The notes below the pieces were generated by a model, which was given only the letters and a program-made list of their open reading frames with translations, was not told where the DNA came from and ran no database searches. The position numbers were made by a program, and so were the translations under genes. DNA of 64,000 nt from Bacteroidales bacterium 52_46 (lineage in GTDB: Bacteria; Bacteroidota; Bacteroidia; Bacteroidales; Muribaculaceae): contig MNQK01000030.1 in assembly GCA_001915385.1 (NCBI GenBank), positions 45,225 through 109,224 of the forward strand, read 5' to 3'. Each line of letters starts with the position of its first letter. Position 1 is the first letter of the stretch. Shown one piece after another: positions 53,036 through 63,010 of the stretch.

Positions 53036-55819
53036 ATGAGTAAAATTTTTCTGACTATACTCGTGATTATTTCTGTGGCGGCAGATGCGGCCGGAGATGA
53101 TTTTGTGCTTTCAGGCACTGTCACCGACAAGGGTGACGGCGAGCCGTTGCCGTTTGCCACGGTTAAGGTGGGAGACGGAAAGGAGGGTACGCATGCCGGC
53201 GGCGACGGCCGCTGGGCAATCAGGCTTCCCGAGGGAAGATATACGGTCACAATAAGTTACATAGGCTATGCCGACGTGAAGGAAAAAATCGACCTGAATT
53301 CCGACAGGACATTGAATACGGCACTTTCAGCGGGGGGAAATTCGCTCGGCGAGGTCGTGGTGACCGCGAGCGAGAACAGATCGCTCACATCGGGCTCGCG
53401 TATTGACCGCGACGCCATGGCACATCTCCAGCCCACAAGCTTCACCGACCTGCTCGAGCTGCTTCCCGGCAATATAAGCAAGACGCCGTCGATGGGACAG
53501 GTCAACTCGATTGCGCTCCGCGAAACTGGCTTCTCGTCGCCCTCGGGTTCGACGACTGCATCGGCCGACTATGCCATATCGGCGCTCGGGACATCGTTTT
53601 TGGTCGACGGCGTCGCCATCAATACCGACGCGTCGCTGACCGAGGTGCCGGGTGCATCGTCGGGCGATGCCGCATACGTGCGCAATACCGTGAACCGCGG
53701 TGTCGACATGCGTACCATCCCGACCGACAATATAGAGAGCGTGGAGGTGATGCGCGGCATACCTTCAGCCGAGTACGGCAACCTGACGTCGGGCGTGGTC
53801 AACATACGCCGCATACGCCGTGCGACGCCCTGGACGGCGCGTTTCAAAGCCGACGAATACAGCAAACTGTTCTCGCTCGGCAAAGGTTTCGCCGTGGGCG
53901 GAGCGGGCAATGTAATCAACGTGGACTTAGGGTACCTCGACTCCAAAATCGACCCGCGCGACAATCTTGAGAACTATAAGCGCGTCAACGCGTCGGTGCG
54001 TGCTCGCCTGCGTTGGGAGCGGCCTTCAGCCGTGTACCACTGGAATCTTTCAGCTGACTACACCGGTTCGTTTGACAACGCCAAGGCCGACCCCGACCTC
54101 AACCAGCGCAAAATCGACCTGTACAAAAGCCGGTATAACCGTTTCGGCGTGGCGTCAGACCTCAATGTCACGTTTCCGCGCGCCGCATGGATAGAGTCAG
54201 CAGGCCTGAGCGTGTCGGCCAGCTACACTTCCGACAGGCTTACGCGCCAAAAGCAGGTGACACCCAACGGCACGCCGCTTGCCCCGACATCGATGGAGGA
54301 GGGGGTACACGACGGCCGCTACCTGCTGTCGCCCTACCTGGCTGACTTCATGAGTGACGGACGCCCGGTCGACATCACGGCGCGGCTCCGTGCCGCAGGC
54401 TCCGCGGCCATGGGCGTATGGCTCCATAAATACAAAGCGGGCGCCGAATATACATTTGTCAAAAACTATGGCAAAGGACAGATATACGACCTGCTGCGTC
54501 CCCTCTCGGGGGGATGGACCACGCGTCCGCGCGCATTCAGCGACATTCCCGCGCTCAACACCGTGTCGGCCTACGTCGAGGACGGCATCACCGTGCTTGC
54601 GGGAGCCGGCAAACTGGAGGCACAGCTCGGAGCGCGACTGATAGCGCTGACCGGGCTCGACAGCCGCTATTATCTGTCGGGACGCCCGTATATCGACCCC
54701 CGCGTAAATGCCGAATGGACATTTCCGTCGTTCTCTGTCGGACAGCTGCCGATGACAGTGTCGATAGGGGGCGGATACGGCATGACCACACGTATGCCGA
54801 CAATCGACTATCTCTTTCCACAGGTGCATTACTCCGATTTCGTGCAGTTGGGATACTACGACGTGCGCCACCCCGAGGAATATTCCAGAGTGAATCTGCG
54901 CACATACATCACCGACCCCACGAACTATGAGCTCCGTGCGGCGCGCAACCGCAAGTGGGAGATACGCCTGGGGATGACCTGGGGGAGCAACCGCCTGTCG
55001 GTGACATATTTCGACGAGCGCCTGAGCTCGGGATTCCGATACTCTACGGTCTACGACACCTACACCTACCGCAGTTATGACGCCTCGGCCATCAATCCGT
55101 CGACGCTGACGGGGCCTCCGTCGCTTGACGACCTGCCTTACACCGACCGCACCATCCTCGACGGCTACAGCCGCGTGACCAACGGAACGCGCATCAACAA
55201 GCAGGGCATCGAGCTGCAGCTGACCACCGCCCGCTGGCAACCGCTGCGCACGGCGCTGACAGTGACCGGCGCATGGTTCCACACGCTGTATTCCAACTCG
55301 CAGATGCTGTACAAGCCGGTCAACACCGTCATCGGCAACACTGCGGTGAGCGACCTTTATGTCGGACTTTACGACACGACCGACGGCCGCGCCAACGACA
55401 GGTTCTCGACCGGTTTCATGTTCGATACTCAGATACCGCGGTGGGGCCTTATTTTCACCACTACGATTCAGACAACATGGTGGACAAAACAGCGCCGCCT
55501 CGAAGAGAATCCGATGCCTGTAAGCTACCTTTCGGCCGCCGACGGCCTGCTGCATCCGTTCACCGATGCCGATACCCGCGACCCGATGCTTCAGCATCTC
55601 GTCAATACGTACAGCCCGGGAGTGTTCGAGACACAGCGTGTGCCGATGGCCATGTATGTCAATCTAAAGGCCACAAAGCAGATAGGCCGCTGGCTGAGGA
55701 TTTCGGCGTTCGTCAACCGCATCATAGACTACCTGCCCGACTACTACACCAACAGCGGACTTAAAGTGCGCCGCACATCGGAGGCCTACTTCGGCATGGA
55801 GGCGACGGTGACGATATAG
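53036..55819 (+). CDS. TonB-dependent outer-membrane receptor
   Basis: 927 residues. Signal peptide at the N-terminus (KIFLTILVIISVAAD), then a carboxypeptidase-regulatory-like beta domain (GTVTDKGDGEPLPFATV, about 27-105), the plug domain (GEVVVTASENR, PGNISKTPSMGQ, VEVMRGIPSAEYGNLTSG) and a 22-strand barrel. The protein moves a large or scarce ligand across the outer membrane using TonB energy. It lacks a SusD partner; the next genes encode a DUF4876-like lipoprotein and a second barrel instead. Ligand unknown; metal or metal-chelate uptake and peptide uptake are both possible given the M16 peptidase downstream. Confidence 0.92.
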   Translation: MSKIFLTILVIISVAADAAGDDFVLSGTVTDKGDGEPLPFATVKVGDGKEGTHAGGDGRWAIRLPEGRYTVTISYIGYADVKEKIDLNSDRTLNTALSAGGNSLGEVVVTASENRSLTSGSRIDRDAMAHLQPTSFTDLLELLPGNISKTPSMGQVNSIALRETGFSSPSGSTTASADYAISALGTSFLVDGVAINTDASLTEVPGASSGDAAYVRNTVNRGVDMRTIPTDNIESVEVMRGIPSAEYGNLTSGVVNIRRIRRATPWTARFKADEYSKLFSLGKGFAVGGAGNVINVDLGYLDSKIDPRDNLENYKRVNASVRARLRWERPSAVYHWNLSADYTGSFDNAKADPDLNQRKIDLYKSRYNRFGVASDLNVTFPRAAWIESAGLSVSASYTSDRLTRQKQVTPNGTPLAPTSMEEGVHDGRYLLSPYLADFMSDGRPVDITARLRAAGSAAMGVWLHKYKAGAEYTFVKNYGKGQIYDLLRPLSGGWTTRPRAFSDIPALNTVSAYVEDGITVLAGAGKLEAQLGARLIALTGLDSRYYLSGRPYIDPRVNAEWTFPSFSVGQLPMTVSIGGGYGMTTRMPTIDYLFPQVHYSDFVQLGYYDVRHPEEYSRVNLRTYITDPTNYELRAARNRKWEIRLGMTWGSNRLSVTYFDERLSSGFRYSTVYDTYTYRSYDASAINPSTLTGPPSLDDLPYTDRTILDGYSRVTNGTRINKQGIELQLTTARWQPLRTALTVTGAWFHTLYSNSQMLYKPVNTVIGNTAVSDLYVGLYDTTDGRANDRFSTGFMFDTQIPRWGLIFTTTIQTTWWTKQRRLEENPMPVSYLSAADGLLHPFTDADTRDPMLQHLVNTYSPGVFETQRVPMAMYVNLKATKQIGRWLRISAFVNRIIDYLPDYYTNSGLKVRRTSEAYFGMEATVTI

Positions 55820-55886
55820 CGCAAGGCGACATTATTACAATTGAAGGAAACAGAACAATAAATATAAACCAATAAATAACCGACAG

Positions 55887-57161
55887 ATGAAAATTGCAAA
55901 ATTTATCCTTGCCGCCGCACTGCTCGGCGGAATGTCAGTGCAGCTGACATCATGTTCCGACGATGACAACCCCGTGGCATACTATCCCGTGAGCGTTACC
56001 GTCAATCTTCCCGAGGAGATAGCTTCGGCAACCATCAACAGCGAGGAGTACCAGTTTAAAAACGTATCGACCAACGAGGTCAAGACATTCACGTCGGCAA
56101 CCGAAATCGAGCTTACCGAAGGACTTTACGACGTGACATATACAGCTCACGTGACAATGCCCAACGGCGTAGCCACAACCATGCGCGCCATGCAGCAGAG
56201 TGTCAGAATCACGGCCGGCGAGAACACCATCGACCTGACCGCCTACAATACCATCGACGCCGATGACCTCATCATCGTCGAGGTGTTCAACAGCGGAACC
56301 ACCAACTCTACCGGCGGACAGAACCGCGACTCCTACATCAAGCTCTACAACAATACCGACAAGGTAATCTATGCCGACGGTATCACGATGTTTGAATCCG
56401 ACTTCTCGACCGTACAGAAATTTGAATACAATCCCGATGTGATGCCTACGCACGTGGTAGTGCGCACGCTTTTCACCGTGCCGGGCGACGGCACCCGTTT
56501 CCCCGTGCAGCCGGGCGAGTATTTCCTGATGTGCGACCGTGCCAACCGGGCGTCGGAAAATTCGTTTGACCTCACCCACGCCGACGTCGAGTGGTACGAC
56601 GAGTCGCAGGTGGCCTCGCAGCAGGATACCGACAACCCCGACGTACCCAACATGGACAAGGTGTTCAGCTACAGCCGCTCCATCACCATCCTCGACCAGT
56701 CGCAGCGTGCGTTCGGCATAGCCCGTCTGCAGGTACCCGCCGACAAGTTCCTCGAGGACTACGCCTACACCGCAACCTACCAGCTTGTCACCGCCGCCGG
56801 TACATTCGACCGCACGAAGGACGGCTGCTACATGGTGCCCAACGAGTGGGTGCTCGATGTAGTGAACGTGTCGCCCCAGGACAACTATGCATGGAACGTC
56901 ACCTCGCCCGCACTCGACTGCGGCTGGAGCTATGTGGCGTTCAACTCTTCCGACAAGACCCGCTTCTTCAAGGGCATGCGTCGCAAGATGCTCTACCTCA
57001 ATGAGGCAGGCAATCCCGTGTTCAAGGATACCAACAACTCTACCGAGGACTTCAATCCCCGCGTGACCCCCTCGGAAATCGAGCTGCAGGGCACAGCCAT
57101 CGATGCTGCCGGCACACTATGCACCACCCGCACATACGATGGCGTCATACCGGTGAAATGA
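55887..57161 (+). CDS. DUF4876-like surface lipoprotein
   Basis: 424 residues. Lipoprotein signal with lipobox QLTSC; the residues after the cysteine are acidic (SDDDN), typical of lipoproteins sent to the Bacteroidetes surface. YYPVSVTVNLPEEI starts an immunoglobulin-like beta domain; the second half (LIIVEVFNSGTTNSTGGQN, YIKLYNNTDKVIYADG) resembles lamin-tail-like DUF4876 proteins. In Bacteroidales these genes commonly lie beside a TonB receptor, as here (67 bp gap), and may act as its ligand-binding partner in place of SusD. Stop overlaps the next start. Confidence 0.75.
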   Translation: MKIAKFILAAALLGGMSVQLTSCSDDDNPVAYYPVSVTVNLPEEIASATINSEEYQFKNVSTNEVKTFTSATEIELTEGLYDVTYTAHVTMPNGVATTMRAMQQSVRITAGENTIDLTAYNTIDADDLIIVEVFNSGTTNSTGGQNRDSYIKLYNNTDKVIYADGITMFESDFSTVQKFEYNPDVMPTHVVVRTLFTVPGDGTRFPVQPGEYFLMCDRANRASENSFDLTHADVEWYDESQVASQQDTDNPDVPNMDKVFSYSRSITILDQSQRAFGIARLQVPADKFLEDYAYTATYQLVTAAGTFDRTKDGCYMVPNEWVLDVVNVSPQDNYAWNVTSPALDCGWSYVAFNSSDKTRFFKGMRRKMLYLNEAGNPVFKDTNNSTEDFNPRVTPSEIELQGTAIDAAGTLCTTRTYDGVIPVK

Positions 57162-58702
57162 CGAGATTTCCTGTCATATTATTTATAGCGTCAGCAGCTG
57201 CCGCCCCGGCCTACGGGCTGGAGGCGGACACTGCCGCTGTCGGCACGACAGTGACGGAGCGGATTGCCCTGCATGAGGAGATGATGCGGAGCATGCCGGC
57301 GCAGTCGTATGCCAATCCGGCCCTGAAGCAGTGGGAGCAGCCCTACGGCTACAGTTCGCTCTCCACCGGCTACCGTCGCGAGGCCGACAGCCGTGCCATC
57401 GACGTGCAGTCTGGCACCGACGAATCGACGTGGGGACTCTCAGCCGACAGCTATATCAAGCACAAGTCGTCGACACTGTGGGGAAGCGCTTCCTACCGCA
57501 ACGGCATGCTGCGCGACATACGCTGGAACGAGAGTTCGGACGCCGCGCTTATTTATCCCTATTTCACCGCCGACTCCATCGGGGGCGACATGCATACGGA
57601 GACCTACAGCTTTGCAGGAGGATATGCCGACCACACCGACCGATGGGCGTGGGGCGCTACGCTGAGCTACAATGCAGGCCTTTATTACCGCAATGTCGAC
57701 CCGCGTCCGCGCAACACCACCGGGCGACTTGACATATCGGCCGGAGGGGCGGTGCGCATCGGTACTTCCGACTATCATGCCGGCGTTTCGGCCAATTTCC
57801 GCAAATACAAGCAGTCGTGCGACATCGAGTTTGTCAACGAACTAAGCGACAACAGCATCTGGCATCTGACCGGTCTGGGCACGCACTACGAGCGTTTTGC
57901 CGGCAACGGCTACAGCCATTACTACAACGGTCACCGATGGGGCGCTACAGCCAACCTGTTTCCCTCGACGCTGCGCGGTGCGGTTGCGTCGGTGGAGTTC
58001 ACTTCGTTCAGCTTCGACCATATACTGACGGGCCTGAACAAGCTGCCGCTCGAGTCGGCGACCGACAACCGGCTGTCGGCTACGGCGGGGTGGCTCGCGC
58101 CGAGTGCCGTGCACGATTTCGCGGCTATGGGCGAATTATCTTACGGCAAACGTACGGGTACGGAGAATATCTTCGGCGACCCGGCCGGGAGCGTCTATCC
58201 CCAGATAGGTGCGCTCGAACTGTACCGCCACACGCTTACCGAAGCCCGGCTCAACATGCTGTGGCAGTGGCATGCGTCGCGGCAGACACTCCTGGCGGTC
58301 AATCCCGGCGTGGAGTGGGACCGCAGCGACGAGACGTATGCCGACCCTCGCCGCAGGCTGCTGCTGTCGTCGGTCACGCCTTCCGTCACGGTCAGGGGAG
58401 CGCGCACCTTCGGCTCATCGTGGCACGTGTCGCTTTCGGCGACATTCGCCTGCGCGATACCTGTCGACAATATCTGCGAGCTGCCTGTCAACAACAGTAT
58501 TCCCGCGGGGATGCAGGCTGTCGACACCGACCGCTACGACATACTCTCGAAATCAAACTCGCTGGCCGGCGTGCGCCTCAATCTGACACGCGCGGTCAAC
58601 GACCGTTATGCCTTCGGCCTCACGGCCTCATATTCACGGCGCAGCTATACGGCCGGCATACATTCCGACCTGGCCGACATCGCCGTTTCGTTTATTTTTT
58701 AA
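57158..58702 (+). CDS. DUF6850-like outer-membrane beta-barrel protein
   Basis: 514 residues from the ATG at 57158, which overlaps the previous stop; an in-frame upstream extension shadows the lipoprotein gene. Signal peptide MTRFPVILFIASAAAAPA. The rest shows alternating beta-strand periodicity with many Y, W, G and S and ends in a terminal phenylalanine (AVSFIF), the usual outer-membrane barrel signature. It resembles the DUF6850 family found next to DUF4876 genes and TonB receptors. Function unknown; a second pore or a receptor accessory. Confidence 0.72.
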   Translation: MTRFPVILFIASAAAAPAYGLEADTAAVGTTVTERIALHEEMMRSMPAQSYANPALKQWEQPYGYSSLSTGYRREADSRAIDVQSGTDESTWGLSADSYIKHKSSTLWGSASYRNGMLRDIRWNESSDAALIYPYFTADSIGGDMHTETYSFAGGYADHTDRWAWGATLSYNAGLYYRNVDPRPRNTTGRLDISAGGAVRIGTSDYHAGVSANFRKYKQSCDIEFVNELSDNSIWHLTGLGTHYERFAGNGYSHYYNGHRWGATANLFPSTLRGAVASVEFTSFSFDHILTGLNKLPLESATDNRLSATAGWLAPSAVHDFAAMGELSYGKRTGTENIFGDPAGSVYPQIGALELYRHTLTEARLNMLWQWHASRQTLLAVNPGVEWDRSDETYADPRRRLLLSSVTPSVTVRGARTFGSSWHVSLSATFACAIPVDNICELPVNNSIPAGMQAVDTDRYDILSKSNSLAGVRLNLTRAVNDRYAFGLTASYSRRSYTAGIHSDLADIAVSFIF

Positions 58703-58724
58703 TTTTCTTCGACAAGGACAAAAA

Positions 58725-61553
58725 ATGAAAAGACTGACTACATTTCTTGCGCTCTTTGCCCTGATATTTCTTGCAGCGGGCGCTTCAAAACTCAATAAAC
58801 TGCCGGTCGACGCCGATGTGCGCATCGGCACTCTCCCCAACGGACTGACCTATTACATACGTGCCAACGCGACTCCGGCCAACTGCGCCGATTTCTTCAT
58901 CGCGCAGCGTGTCGGTTCGGTCAATGAGGAGGAAAACCAGCGCGGACTTGCCCACTTCCTCGAGCATCTATGCTTCAACGGCACAAAGCATTTCCCCGGC
59001 AACTCCCTGATTGAATACCTGGAGTCAATCGGCGTGAAATTCGGCGCAAATCTCAATGCCTACACTTCAACCGACGAGACTGTCTACAACATCTGCGACG
59101 TGCCGACCACGCGTCAGTCGAGCCTCGACTCATGCCTTCTGATACTGCGCGACTGGAGCCATGACCTTACGCTTGCCGACGCCGACATCGACGCCGAGCG
59201 CGGTGTCATCAAGGGTGAGTGGCGTCAGCGTCAGGGCACTGCCGCCAACCGCATGCTCGAGAAGGCCGCTCCCGTAATCTACGGCAATTCGCTCTACGGA
59301 CAGCGTATGCCCATCGGCCTGATGTCGGTGGTGGAGAATTTTCCCTACGACGCGCTCCGCGATTACTACAAGCGCTGGTACTATCCCGAAAACCAGTGCG
59401 TGATTGTGGTGGGCAATGTCAATCCCGATGTCATAGAGGCCAAAATCAAGGAACTATGGGCCGACGTGGAGCGTCCGGCATTCAATGTGACCCCCGCAAA
59501 GGTCGAGGTGCCCGACAACGACCGAATCATAGCTACCGTGCAGTCCGACCCCGAGCAGGTGACGCCGTTCGTGCAGATCTATCTCAAGCATGACAATCTT
59601 CCCGACAGCGATGTCAACACAATCAACGAGCTGCGCCGCGAACTTGCCCGCGACCTCGTGGTGGACATGCTCGCCGAGCGTCTTACCGACCTCGAGACAT
59701 CGACCGGCACGCTGATGTCGAACGTCGGTATCGGCGACCGTCAGTTCCTGCTGTCGCGTACGCGCGACGCGCTTATGGTACGAGCCGGCACGTCGCCTGG
59801 CCGTGAGGCGGAATGCGTCAACGCAATCGCCGCCGAACTGCGCCGTGCGGCGCGCCACGGATTTACCGACGTGGAACTGCAGCGCGCAAAGCTCGACGAG
59901 CGCGCCAGACTCGACCGTCAGTTCACCGCCCGAACCAAGACGACAAATACGGAATATGCCCGCACATACGTGCGCCACTACCTTGACGGCGGCGCGCTTC
60001 CCTCGCAGGAGCAGTATTATAAGATGATGAAAGGGGTGCTCGGACAGGTCGGCCTTGAGCAGGTCAACGACTACGTGCGTTCGGTTGTAAGCCCCGACTG
60101 CCGTAATGTAGTACTGGTGGCATATCTGCCGGGCAACAATGACATCGCGCTGACCGATGCCGCCCTTGCCAACGCATACGCTTCGGTCGACGAGGCTGCG
60201 CTTGCTCCATACGTGGTGCACGACCTTGACAAACCGCTGCTCGCCGAGATGCCTGTCGCCGGCAAAATTGTGTCGGAGAAGGCCGACAGCCTCTTCGGCT
60301 CGACCGTGTGGACACTGTCAAACGGCATACGCGTGCATCTGAAAAAGACCGACTACAATCCCGACCATGTCGTTATTGCCGGATATTCGCCCGGCGGCTT
60401 CTCGGCCGGATATAATCCCGCCCTCGCTCCGGAATACCATCTTGTCAACGACGTGCTTGCTGCCGGAGCATACGGCGGCCACACCGCGACCGACCTGCGC
60501 CGCATGACCGCCGGAAAGGATGTGCGTGTCGACGTGGCTGTCGACAACATGGAGGAACGTCTGCTCGCTTCGTCCGCCACTTCCGATCTGGAAACGGCAT
60601 TGCAGCTGATGTATCTCAAGGCGACGCTACCCACGCGCGACGACCAGGCATTCACCTCCATCATCGAGAACCACCGCATGAAGCTGTCGTCGCAGAACAG
60701 CAACCCGACGTTCACCATGGCCGACTCAATCCACTATTATGTCTACGACCGCCATCCGCTCGGCGCGAAGCTCAGCAAGGATGACCTCGACAAGGTGAGC
60801 TACGACCGTATCATCGGGATGCACCGCGACCGCTTCGGCGACATGACCGATTTCGATTTCTATATCCTCGGCGATTTCGATACCGACACACTCCGCATGC
60901 TCACCGAGCGCTACATAGCTTCGCTCCCCGCTGCCGGACGCCGCGAGCAGCCGGCCGACATAGGCTATCACTATATCAAGGGTCGCGAGCGCATGAACTT
61001 CACCACTCCGATGGAGACCCCGCAGACAATCGCATATACATTCTACAACTATCCCTGCGACTACAACCTTCCCAACGTGGTGAAAGGACATGCGTTAGGC
61101 TCACTGGTGCAGTCGGCACTCCTGAAAGATCTGCGCGAGGACCGCGGCTGGACCTATTCAATCAAGGCTCACGGCGGTGTCGGTGCGGGCATGAACGGCA
61201 ATGACCCGTCAAACTTCATCATGCCGGTGTATATCCGTGTGGCTCCCGAGAATGCCGACTCGACATTCGACATCGTGGCCCGTACAGCCGAAATGCTTGC
61301 CGACCCTGCCAATATCTCCGACGACGACCTGCTCAAAATCAAGCAGTACATGCTCAAATCATACTCGCAGAATATGGAGAACAACAGCTACTGGCTCACC
61401 GTGCTCCACATGTATGACAAGTTCGGCCGCGACATGCACAACGGCTATACCGAACTGGTGGAAAATCTCACCCCCGCCGACGTAGCCGCATTCGCAAAGG
61501 AAATCATCATCCCGGCCAACCGCGTGCAGATGTCAATGTCGCCCGCGGAATAA
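58725..61553 (+). CDS. M16 family zinc metallopeptidase
   Basis: 942 residues from the ATG at 58725 (an upstream in-frame extension overlaps the barrel gene). Signal peptide MKRLTTFLALFALIFLAAGA, so periplasmic or surface. The inverted zinc motif HFLEH (77-81) is intact, with the third ligand expected in the DAERGVIKGEW segment. Two M16 halves are present (about 30-480 and 520-930), the second lacking the zinc site, as in pitrilysin-type 'clamshell' peptidases. It lies 22 bp after the barrel gene, so probably processes peptides, or a protein bound by the receptor complex, in the same operon. Confidence 0.92.
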   Translation: MKRLTTFLALFALIFLAAGASKLNKLPVDADVRIGTLPNGLTYYIRANATPANCADFFIAQRVGSVNEEENQRGLAHFLEHLCFNGTKHFPGNSLIEYLESIGVKFGANLNAYTSTDETVYNICDVPTTRQSSLDSCLLILRDWSHDLTLADADIDAERGVIKGEWRQRQGTAANRMLEKAAPVIYGNSLYGQRMPIGLMSVVENFPYDALRDYYKRWYYPENQCVIVVGNVNPDVIEAKIKELWADVERPAFNVTPAKVEVPDNDRIIATVQSDPEQVTPFVQIYLKHDNLPDSDVNTINELRRELARDLVVDMLAERLTDLETSTGTLMSNVGIGDRQFLLSRTRDALMVRAGTSPGREAECVNAIAAELRRAARHGFTDVELQRAKLDERARLDRQFTARTKTTNTEYARTYVRHYLDGGALPSQEQYYKMMKGVLGQVGLEQVNDYVRSVVSPDCRNVVLVAYLPGNNDIALTDAALANAYASVDEAALAPYVVHDLDKPLLAEMPVAGKIVSEKADSLFGSTVWTLSNGIRVHLKKTDYNPDHVVIAGYSPGGFSAGYNPALAPEYHLVNDVLAAGAYGGHTATDLRRMTAGKDVRVDVAVDNMEERLLASSATSDLETALQLMYLKATLPTRDDQAFTSIIENHRMKLSSQNSNPTFTMADSIHYYVYDRHPLGAKLSKDDLDKVSYDRIIGMHRDRFGDMTDFDFYILGDFDTDTLRMLTERYIASLPAAGRREQPADIGYHYIKGRERMNFTTPMETPQTIAYTFYNYPCDYNLPNVVKGHALGSLVQSALLKDLREDRGWTYSIKAHGGVGAGMNGNDPSNFIMPVYIRVAPENADSTFDIVARTAEMLADPANISDDDLLKIKQYMLKSYSQNMENNSYWLTVLHMYDKFGRDMHNGYTELVENLTPADVAAFAKEIIIPANRVQMSMSPAE

Positions 61554-61576
61554 TCCCGGATGGTTAAAAAATGGGG

Positions 61577-61595
61577 CGGGGGCGTCTCGCCCCCG
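61577..61595. repeat. CGGGGGCG/CGCCCCCG palindrome (second copy)
   Basis: Perfect 8-bp stem with loop TCT, inverse orientation of the copy at 47296-47314. It follows the last gene of the TonB operon and may slow polymerase, although no long T run follows directly. Confidence 0.75.
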
Positions 61596-61699
61596 CTCCT
61601 TTCATGTTTTTGACGTATTCGGGTTATTTTTTGTGGCGTATGTGAGCGAATGTGCTATTTTTCGATTTATTGATGATATGTAAAAATAGTAAGATTTGC

Positions 61700-61707
61700 T
61701 AATTTTG
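61700..61707 (+). promoter_or_regulatory. -7 box before the acyltransferase gene
   Basis: TAATTTTG, perfect TAnnTTTG, 25 bp before the ATG. No clear TTTG at the right distance upstream. Confidence 0.4.
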
Positions 61708-61732
61708 TATTGTACAATTAAGTGAAATTACC

Positions 61733-62854
61733 ATGGAAAATCAGATTGCAACGGGAAGGGGCATTGGGATTGCCACCCCATTGACACGGAGCATGAGTGC
61801 CGCGCGCATAACATGGCTTGACTGGCTGCGCGCCATAGCATGCCTTATGGTGATAATGGTGCACGCGTGCGAGTGTGTATATTCCAATGACTATTCATTC
61901 AGTTTCGCCGACTCCACGAGCCTGTGGAGCGTGGCCCTTATCAGCGGGCTTATGCGTCCGGCGGTGCCGTTGTTTCTGATGGCGTCGTCGTTTCTGCTTC
62001 TGCCGCTTAAGGGTGACGTGTCGACATTCTTCCGTCGCAGGTTCACGAGGGTGGCTATTCCGTTTGCGGTATGGCTCGTGCTGTATGCCGTGCTTCCTGC
62101 CGCGTGGGGCGAATGGAGCTGGTCGCAGTCGCTCGACAATCTGTCGACCGTATGGATTAACTTCAATCCGCGCGGGTCGCATCTGTGGTTCATCTATATG
62201 CTCTTAGGTATCTATCTGATAGCCCCGATAATCTCCCCGTGGCTCAAAAACGTGTCGCGCCGTCAGGAGGAATTCTATCTCGGTATATGGTTCCTGACGA
62301 CGTTCTCGTGGCATCTGCACGAATATGTGGGCGATGTCGCCGGCGAGTGCTGGTGGAATCCCTATCCGACGTTCTATTACGTGTCGGGCTCGTTCGGTCT
62401 CGTGCTGCTGGCGCATTATATAAGGAAATATGTCGACTGGGGCGTGAAGAAAACGCTTATGGTCGGCGTGCCGTGCCTCGTGGCAGGGTATGCGTTCTGC
62501 GTGGGGTGGTTCTACCATCAGTCGGGGGTGGCCGAGGAGGTACGAGTGCTTGAACTGAGCTGGCAGCCGTCGTCGTTCGCGCCTGTTGTGATGAGTTTCG
62601 GTGCGTTTCTGCTGATACGTCTTATCAGGATATCATCGGGGCCCGTGTACAGTGCCGTCCGCCATATATCGGCGATGAGCTACGGCATATATCTGATGCA
62701 CATGATGCTGCTGCCCGCAGTGTTTACGATGTATGCCGGTACGATGCCTGTATACGGGGTGATTATAGCGACGGCGGTGACGACATACATAGTGTGCTAC
62801 GCCATCACCACGGTGATTTCCCGACTGCCGTTCGGAAAATATATCGTAGGATAA
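61733..62854 (+). CDS. Membrane acyltransferase, acyltransferase family 3 (OafA-like)
   Basis: 373 residues with about 10 hydrophobic segments. The N-terminal signature WLDWLRAIACLMVIMVHACE includes the R and H residues needed for catalysis in this family, and RPAVPLFLMASSFLL is the usual second helix region. Such proteins move acetyl or other acyl groups onto surface sugars from the cytosolic side. It stands alone rather than in the polysaccharide locus, so its target could be LPS, capsule or a secreted glycan. Confidence 0.9.
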   Translation: MENQIATGRGIGIATPLTRSMSAARITWLDWLRAIACLMVIMVHACECVYSNDYSFSFADSTSLWSVALISGLMRPAVPLFLMASSFLLLPLKGDVSTFFRRRFTRVAIPFAVWLVLYAVLPAAWGEWSWSQSLDNLSTVWINFNPRGSHLWFIYMLLGIYLIAPIISPWLKNVSRRQEEFYLGIWFLTTFSWHLHEYVGDVAGECWWNPYPTFYYVSGSFGLVLLAHYIRKYVDWGVKKTLMVGVPCLVAGYAFCVGWFYHQSGVAEEVRVLELSWQPSSFAPVVMSFGAFLLIRLIRISSGPVYSAVRHISAMSYGIYLMHMMLLPAVFTMYAGTMPVYGVIIATAVTTYIVCYAITTVISRLPFGKYIVG

Positions 62855-62920
62855 CCGTTAAGATAAGTTAAAATATCTGAGTCGATGAACCATTCTTACT
62901 GCTGTACGTTTTACATGTAC

Positions 62921-63010
62921 ATAGCAGAATTACTTTTTCCATTGCAAGAAATGTGATAATGATTGGTTTAAAGCATTGAGGCTTCCGTGAGGCGGCCTCT
63001 TTCTTTTTCT
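62921..63010 (+). ncRNA. Small-RNA-like repeat, copy 1, ending in a terminator hairpin
   Basis: About 80 bp starting ATAGCAGAATTACTTTTTCC are repeated almost exactly at 63701-63790. The 3' end, GAGGCTTCC-GTGA-GGCGGCCTC then a T-rich run, is an intrinsic terminator with one mismatched pair. The body has no open frame. Weak similarity between the two copies continues upstream (GTTAAG, GTTAAAAT, TGAACCA), as if a promoter were shared. It could also end the acyltransferase transcript. Confidence 0.55.
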
